A stretch of 64,000 nucleotides of DNA, taken from contig MU006095.1 in NCBI GenBank assembly GCA_010093705.1, positions 1,088,816-1,152,815 of the forward strand, written 5' to 3'. A program made the position numbers and the translations under genes. Shown piece by piece: positions 58,149 through 64,000 of this stretch. Each line of letters starts with the position of its first letter. Within the stretch, counting starts at the first letter, position 1. The notes under the pieces are model-generated. The model searched no databases. It was given only the letters and a program-made list of their open reading frames with translations, and had not been told where the DNA came from. Source of the DNA: Patellaria atrata CBS 101060 (taxonomy: Eukaryota; Ascomycota; Dothideomycetes; Patellariales; Patellariaceae).

Positions 58149-59246
58149 GGGAGAGGAGGTTGCAGGACGGTGCTGGCCCTGAGGCTACCTTATCATGCAT
58201 GGAATCTCTTGGAGTCAAGGCTTATGTAGTGCGGTAGCAATGAACTACTAGTACTCCGTTACTCCGTACTGCGGAGCAAATGATCAAATCTCATATATTT
58301 CAGGCCTTAAGACTCTGAAATAAGATCCATTGCAATGCGGTTATATCCCTGTAAAAGGGATCACAAAGCATGAATGCGATTGGTGATGCTAAGGAAGATT
58401 TTACTTCGCTCGGCTGCGCAGATCCTGCAGAACATTGCATCTAGATGGGATAAAGTTACACTCCGTAATGGAAGGCCTTAGAATAATCTTAGGCTATTGC
58501 GGAACGAGTGCAAAATTCGCAGCTTTATGCCTCTGTGATTGGATTGTAGAGAAGTTTTGGGTGTTGTGTCTGCAGAGTTTTGTTCGGAAACCCGAGGTCT
58601 AGATGCGAATCTCTGTGTGGACCTGTGGAGGGAAAGTTCAAGGGACCAGCAAGCATGATACGCTCGCCTGAAAGGGGGCAAAATCGGTCGGCTTAGGTTA
58701 CTGGTCGCCTACCCTGCCGCCGACCTTGCATAACAAACCCAACTTATATACTGTACGGGGAAAAAAACTTTCACATATATACATCGCTGCCTCGTCATAC
58801 CGCGCGCGCTGGAGGAAGGTCGAGTTTTGGTCGCTGTGGGAAAGGAGGATTTTGGAACAGAAGTGTGAGTCTTCGAACTTTTGTCTGCAGGGTACACCGG
58901 GCTCTTGTATTCCCTACTGTCCCTCGCCTATTATCTTTGCGTCTTGAAAGATCTCGTGCTTTTACTGACCTGCGCGTGCTGTAGTTGAAAGGAACCCGAC
59001 TGTAGGAAGAGAAAAGGTACATTCACCATGTTCAAATTTATCAATGGCTCATCAAGCCCAATACGCGCACAATCCATCCGGTTCTACATCTTGCACCTTA
59101 CACAACCTTCTGCGATAATGCAACGCATTTACCCCTTCAACAACCTCCTACCCATGTCCAAGATGGATTCTGTCTCCGGGAATCGTCACTATAGCATAGA
59201 GCTTACTGACGATGCTATTCCGCAGCTTTACGAAGAGGAAAACAAG
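58149..59246. other. Spacer and leader upstream of CNBP gene
   Basis: No separate gene supported. TACTCCGTAC words lie at 58253-58272. From 59028 an ATG opens a frame that runs without stop into the CNBP start at 59247, a possible 73-residue N-terminal extension or simply leader. Confidence 0.5.
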
Positions 59247-60155
59247 ATGTCCTCATTATCACGCCGCGCATGCTATAAGTGCGGTAACGTTGGCCACTAC
59301 GCTGGTATGTGGGAGTTCTATGGTCATTGTGAACTCGTTTTGATATAGTATATTAGAAGTGTGCTCATCTTCGGAACGTTTATGCTATAACTGTAAGTTG
59401 CCTCTTTTCCAAGTAAGTAGGCCGAGTACTGACAGAGATTGTTAGGCAAGCAACCTGGTGTGCGATGCTTCGCGGGAAATAAATGCGCTTAGACTAATGC
59501 TGTTCCAGGCCACGAGTCCAATGGTTGCCCACATCCAAGAACAACCGAAAGTAAGGGATATTTCACGTCTACTTGAGATACAACTAGCTGACTGGCCTCA
59601 GCTAAGCAATGTTATCATTGCCAGGGTCTAGGACACGTTCAGGCAGATTGTCCTACCTTGCGTTTGAGTGGTGCCGGAACTAGCGGAAGATGTTATTCCT
59701 GCGGTCAACCCGGGCATCTTGCCGTACGCCTCAAACCCCCTTGACAAAGTGATATCAATATTGACAGCATGTAGCGGAATTGCCCAACTCCCGGTCTTGC
59801 GGCTGGAAGAGGAGCTGGTATTCCCCGTGGAGGATACGGCGGTTTCCGCGGTGGATTCGGCGGTGGAGCAACCCGTCCAGCAACCTGCTATAAGTGCGGT
59901 GGTCCTAACCATTATGCGCGGGATTGCCAAGCTCAAGCCATGAAGTGCTACGCATGTGGCAAACTTGGACACATCTCCAGGGATTGCACTGCTCCTAACG
60001 GCGGACCTCTTAACACTGCTGGAAAGACTTGCTACCGATGTGGTGAAGCTGGACATATTTCCAGGGAGTGCCCTCAAGCTGAAGTCAATGGTGATGGCCT
60101 TCCCCAAGTGAATCAAAGCACCGCGGTCCCTCCACCCAATGCGACCGTTGCTTAG
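59247..60155 (+). CDS. gis2: CCHC zinc-knuckle RNA/ssDNA-binding protein (Gis2/Byr3/CNBP)
   Basis: Cytoplasmic nucleic-acid-binding protein linked to translation and stress granules in its family. Six exons: 59247-59304, 59357-59392, 59446-59457, 59509-59550, 59602-59723, 59775-60155, 216 residues, all phases closing. Seven CX2CX4HX4C knuckles: CYKCGNVGHYAEVC, CYNCKQPGHESNGC, CYHCQGLGHVQADC, CYSCGQPGHLARNC, CYKCGGPNHYARDC, CYACGKLGHISRDC, CYRCGEAGHISREC. An RGG-like Arg/Gly stretch separates knuckles 4 and 5. Exon 3 is only 12 bases and encodes part of knuckle 2; without it the CysLysGlnPro core is lost. The start at MSSLSRRACYKC matches the family; an in-frame upstream ATG exists at 59028. 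Confidence 0.94.
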
Positions 60156-61139
60156 AATACTCGGACAGGGCACCATCTACCACTTGGAGGGTTCGAATAT
60201 GGTGGTGCCTTGAGATTTATAGGTCCCTCCTCTGTATTGGATGTTTCTTAAAGATCGGTCATAATTTCACAACTTCATTATCTCATCCCCTACTATCATT
60301 TCTACCGACCCCTTCGGTTGCCATTTATTCCTTTCTCTCGGCACCGACACGTAACGTCACACGACCCGAATACAAAGCAGAGATTTCACGAGATTCCCGA
60401 TACCCACGATTTGCATAGCATCCCATTAAAGTAACCATACCTAAATTCGATTTGGCGCTGCGAAAGAAGGGTTCCTTGTCTTTTTTTTTTAATCATGGCA
60501 TTGGATAATGTTAAGACAAGAGCGAGACCTGAGCGGAAGAAAAAGGGTGGAAGCTGGACGAGTACCTTAGGACGGGGTATTGAGGAAGATGAGAGACAGA
60601 GACGGATAGGTTATGTTGTGTCGGACGGGATTGGGACGATTTGGTATCAAAGAGCTTGGTGTGCTTTTATTAGTTCCCTGGTCATTAGTGTCCCACTGCC
60701 GAATAAAATCAGTTCCCAGTTTGTCAATATCACATTTTCTCCTTCCTGTCCTTGAATTTCAACACTTCTAATCCCGTGAGTTCATGAGTTTATACCTTAG
60801 AGTCTCTAACCAAATTATACTAATGTGAGTCTCCCGGCATATCTGCGCACCTTAGTCAGGTCGAGGTGGACTCCCTTTCCTGGTAAGTACTACCCTTGAA
60901 CAATCCAGTAGTCGCAACTTCCACAAACGGATGTTCACGAGTATCCTTACGGGAGGGACGACCTATCCTAGTTCCAACACTGTTCCATCGGCCTCGGTCT
61001 CCATTACAAACCTTGCTTTTTCCCTAGTTTGCGCTCTACCGCCATCAAAATCTTCCTCTCACTTCAAATTCTCATCTATCTCCTTCAAATCAAAGTATCT
61101 GTGATTAGTACTTGATAAACAGCCATTTGAAGAGCAAGA
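60156..61139. other. Spacer between CNBP gene and DMC1
   Basis: No gene supported with confidence. An open frame at 60495-60755 (86 codons, basic start MALDNVKTRARPERKKKGG) follows a T9 run and has a good ATG context, but its second half is not protein-like and I recognise no family. The last 150 bases are CT-rich, fitting a DMC1 leader. Confidence 0.5.
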
Positions 61140-62964
61140 ATGCCTGGCTCTGTATCCAGCGATGTATCCGACGATGTATAACTGTCTCTCCCTGGCTTAC
61201 AACTTTGCGCTCACACAATGGTTGTAGGACTTCATTGTTGATATCGATTCTATCCAAGCGCACGGTAGAACATCCCCCCGCGTTAGTCCTCTAACAACAT
61301 CTTAAGTAGCGCAGGAATCGGCGCTGTAGATATTGCGAAGCTCAAAGCGAATGGATACTTCACCATCGCGGTAGGTCGTCTTAACGCATCGATTTGTAAG
61401 ACGTATATAGTGGAGACATTATTGATATGTTTCTTGTACCAATAGTCCGTTCATGCAGCAACACGTCGAACGCTCTTGAAAATCAAGGGTTTCAGTGAGA
61501 TCAAGGTTGAAAAAGTCAAGGAAGCAATTCAGAAATGCCAGGTTTGTCATACTCCTTGACTAAATCCCCTTACCATAGAGCAATATACTCACCAAGAGCG
61601 ATCAAAATCGAATCACTAACTTTAACCTCAGCCTAACGCTAATGGTTTCATGACTGCCCAAGAACTTGGTCAACAGAGGCGGAGAGTCGTCAAGATTTCG
61701 ACTGGGAGTAAACAGCTTGATGGGATTCTTGGAGGGTGGGTTGGTAAAACTTTTACTGTATTCACCCTGTCTTAATTATTCCAGGGGCTTTCAGAGCATG
61801 AGTATTAGCGAAGTAAGGTGTTTATTCCGTCGACTGCATTTATCTCTAACAATGTACAGGTCTTTGGAGAATTTCGTATGTTATCTATGTGTAGGAGTTC
61901 TTTCCCCTTCTAATTGATATAGGATGCGGTAAAACACAGCTATCGCATACTATGTCGGTGATCGCACAGTTGCCAAAGGTAAATTGGTAGTAACTGTAGA
62001 AATATCTTGTTCTAACCCTCAAAGGAACTGGGAGGTGCTGAAGGGAAAGTGGCTTATATAGGTAAGTATGCTACTCTCAGGCTCAACCGGAGATTCTAAC
62101 TTGGACTCAGATACTGAAGGCACATTCAGACCTGAGAGGTAAGACTGTAGTATCATAACTTGAAGTGACCTTATATTAATCATTCGTAGGATTGCACAAA
62201 TCTGCGAGCGCTTCGGAGGTATGTGAAAAGATAATTTAACATCACAACTAACTGAAACTCTCAAAGTGGATCCTGATCAGGCGCAAGAGAACATTCTTTA
62301 TGCCAGAGCTGTCAATAGCGAGGTAAACTAGATCTCCTTCAGGTTCCAACCAGGTTTTCTAATAGGCGATACCTAGCATCAACACGAACTTCTCAATCAA
62401 CTCGCGGAGTCCTTCAAGTCCAATGAATACCGCTTGTTGGTCATCGATAGCATCATGGCATGTTTCCGTGTCGATTATGCCGGTCGTGGAGAACTCAACG
62501 AGAGGCAGCAGAAGCTCAATCAATTCCTTCACAAGCTGACCCACATGGCGGAAGGTAAGTACTTTCGATTATTCAGTAACAGATGTATGGCTAACCAGAT
62601 TCTTATAGAATTCAACATATGCGTATTGATGGTAGATACATTTTCTCACTGGTAGACGTATGAGGCTGATCACAGTTTCAGACAAATCAAGTCCAGAGTG
62701 ACCCCGGAGCAAGCGCCCTGTTCGCGGGAGCTGATGGCCGTAAACCTGTTGGTGGCCATATTCTTGCTCATGCGTCGACCACTCGACTTCTACTACGAAA
62801 GGGTCGAGGCGAAGAGAGAGTTGCGAAAATTCAGGACTCTCCTGGTAAATAGATGAAACCCTTTTCCGTCCAGATTCAACAAACTGACTATGGCAGACTG
62901 TCCTGAACGCGAAGCCACCTATGTGATCACGAATGGCGGCATCAATGATCCTGAAAAAGCATGA
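61140..62964 (+). CDS. dmc1: Meiotic recombinase Dmc1
   Basis: RecA/Rad51-family strand-exchange protein specific to meiosis. Sixteen exons: 61140-61175, 61228-61264, 61315-61370, 61446-61541, 61632-61735, 61785-61812, 61860-61875, 61923-61978, 62025-62061, 62111-62138, 62190-62218, 62267-62322, 62377-62554, 62609-62631, 62682-62844, 62897-62964; 1011 bases, 336 residues, all phases closing. The helix-hairpin-helix N-terminus ([19 protein letters not shown]), Walker A GEFRCGKTQ, Walker [13 protein letters not shown] and loop regions are intact. Dmc1 rather than Rad51: [36 protein letters not shown] and the end [10 protein letters not shown], where Rad51 ends differently. Exon 7 is 16 bases and splits Walker A. 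No lesion is seen, so the organism keeps a Dmc1-dependent meiosis. Confidence 0.97.
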
Positions 62965-63474
62965 TGGCTTAATCTATCATGTGATCTCCTTATCAGATCT
63001 TCGTCTGTCGTCTGTTTCCCCTATCTATGTTATGTCTACTCTTTTTTATTATATATATCAAAACAAATTCTGCCACATTACATGCTTATTATCTCATGAA
63101 TTTATATGGAGTGTACCCTAGCTCATAATGATAACTAGTATCTCTTCTACTTTCCGAACAATCATATCAAATTGTTGGAGGCAGCATGTCAGAATATATT
63201 TCCCCCTTTTCTCCTTGACCTTGAGACTTTCGATTGGGAAATACCCGCCGTAAACCTCTCCCTAAAAGCAACCATCTCTCCTTGACCCTAAAACCCCCGC
63301 TCCAATCCCTCGTCCTCCACTTCTCCCATTCAGCACCCTAGCCCGTCCCATAAAACAAGCTACCACTCGCGAGCCCACCATAACGGCAGTTTCAAGCACC
63401 AAACCCGGACACGTCGCCCACCATCGGAGCACATAAACCACCACACGCTCCCAACCGAGAAACGAGAAAACCCA
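62965..63474. other. Convergent 3' region DMC1 / GNAT gene
   Basis: No gene. AT-rich DMC1 3' UTR, then from about 63240 a strongly C-rich segment that starts the last skew island. Confidence 0.6.
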
Positions 63475-64000
63475 TTATCCCCCACCGATCCACCTCTCCC
63501 CAGTCCAATACTCCGTATCTTCCGTCAGCGCCTCGCTCTCGGGTATATGCCTAAACCCGGCCGGAAGCACGAAACAAGCCTCAGGCACGGCGACGAAACC
63601 CATACGCCGCCAGAACGGTCCCGTGGCTCCCTCGACCGTCCCGACCACGAGCTTGATGCGGATGGACGGGTGGGAGGAGAGGATGTGGGAGTAGAGGGTC
63701 GAGAGGAGAACCCGCGAGAGTCCCATGCCGCGGTAGGCGTGCGCGGTCACGACGAAGAGGAGTTCGTAGGCTGGTTCGGGATGGGAGGGGGTGCGGTCTA
63801 CAGCGGCCTCGTTGGACGAATCCCCGGCAGTGGTCGAGTGCGAGTGCGATCCTTTCCGGGGTAGGAATCCGGCACACGCGATTGGGGTCGGAGGGTCTGC
63901 GGAGGTGAAGGCGAGGAGGAGGGAGCCAAGGGGGGTCAGTTCGTGGATTAGTTGAGCGATGCCGGTGGTAGGGGAGGGGTGGAGACGGCGGAAGTTGGGG
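63475..64000 (-). CDS. GNAT-family N-acetyltransferase, C-terminal part
   Basis: The frame on the minus strand is open from the window edge to a TAA at 63475-63477, about 174 codons; the start lies outside. Visible acetyl-CoA fold: strand YELLFVVTAHAYRGMGLSRV with the pyrophosphate-binding RGMGLS loop (R/Q-x-x-G-x-G/A), then helix LLSTLYSHILSS, strand IKLVVGTVEGATG and the GFxxV-type element FWRRMGFVAVP. Upstream the sequence reads IAQLIHELTPLGSLLLAFTS and CAGFLPRKGS. The substrate cannot be told. Whether an intron lies in the visible part is unclear because the region is unusually GC-rich. Confidence 0.75.
   Translation of the reverse strand, partial: PNFRRLHPSPTTGIAQLIHELTPLGSLLLAFTSADPPTPIACAGFLPRKGSHSHSTTAGDSSNEAAVDRTPSHPEPAYELLFVVTAHAYRGMGLSRVLLSTLYSHILSSHPSIRIKLVVGTVEGATGPFWRRMGFVAVPEACFVLPAGFRHIPESEALTEDTEYWTGERWIGGG

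Noticed and set aside
60495-60755. 86-codon frame upstream of DMC1
   Set aside because: Good ATG context, but only the first half looks protein-like and no exon continuation could be fitted; left as a note.
61140-62964. Assignment as Rad51 instead of Dmc1
   Set aside because: The C-terminus [29 protein letters not shown] and the [16 protein letters not shown] segment are Dmc1-type.
1-64000. Transposons, viral insertions, CRISPR arrays, secondary-metabolite cluster
   Set aside because: No transposase, reverse transcriptase, long terminal repeat, spaced direct-repeat array, synthase or peptide synthetase is visible; the single scytalone dehydratase and TRI12-type pump do not form a cluster.

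Overview
The window is nuclear DNA of a filamentous ascomycete. Most genes are split by short introns (about 50-110 bases) with GTAAGT/GTATGT-type donors and C/TAG acceptors, and the gene set is that of a mould. It includes a group III osmosensing histidine kinase, two Zn2Cys6 regulators, a TRI12-type MFS pump, a scytalone dehydratase of DHN-melanin synthesis and an L-rhamnonate dehydratase. The kinase closely resembles Botrytis BOS1 (my recollection, not a search). Together with a many-intron DMC1, which Neurospora and Sordaria lack, this points to a Leotiomycete (Helotiales-like) rather than a Sordariomycete. The species cannot be named from the sequence alone.

Layout: 1.6-5.8 kb BOS1-type kinase (+); 6.5-9.8 kb Nup85 (-); 10.4-11.2 kb unknown conserved-looking protein (-); 11.2-13.5 kb no supported gene; 13.5-15.7 kb Artemis/SNM1-type nuclease (+); 16.7-18.6 kb MFS pump (+); 19.3-21.7 kb Zn2Cys6 factor (+); 22.3-24.0 kb tRNA-His guanylyltransferase THG1 in eight exons (-); 24.3-27.7 kb membrane FN3/coiled-coil protein (-); 28.6-31.0 kb lipin phosphatidate phosphatase (+); 31.9-32.6 kb scytalone dehydratase (+); a 2.9 kb repeat-bearing spacer; 35.5-36.9 kb three-RRM protein (+); 38.9-40.8 kb unknown protein (+); 41.7-45.4 kb MFS-like protein with a 600-residue N-terminal extension (+); 46.1-46.9 kb TAF9 (+); 47.3-49.9 kb G-patch/TMA23-like protein (-); 50.9-53.9 kb Zn2Cys6 factor (-), divergent from 54.6-56.0 kb L-rhamnonate dehydratase (+); 56.5-58.1 kb UDP-GlcNAc pyrophosphorylase (+); 59.2-60.2 kb seven-knuckle CNBP/Gis2 protein (+); 61.1-63.0 kb DMC1 in 16 exons (+); 63.5 kb to the edge, a GNAT acetyltransferase fragment (-).

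These are mostly housekeeping genes without a common pathway. The one plausible local unit is the divergent Zn2Cys6 regulator / L-rhamnonate dehydratase pair. I rebuilt exons by hand from splice consensus, reading frame and family motifs. Where codon phase closes across every junction (BOS1, THG1, lipin, scd1, RRM, TF2, CNBP, DMC1) the models are firm. The first Zn2Cys6 factor and the 38.9 kb gene have uncertain junctions.

The most unusual signal is compositional. About ten GC-rich islands, most of them at gene 3' ends, are each C-rich on the left and G-rich on the right of the + strand (for example 105 C to 25 G, then 7 C to 106 G, inside TAF9). I did not see the reverse order inside any island. 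This shapes protein sequence (Pro-rich then Gly/Glu-rich segments) and no ordinary feature explains it.
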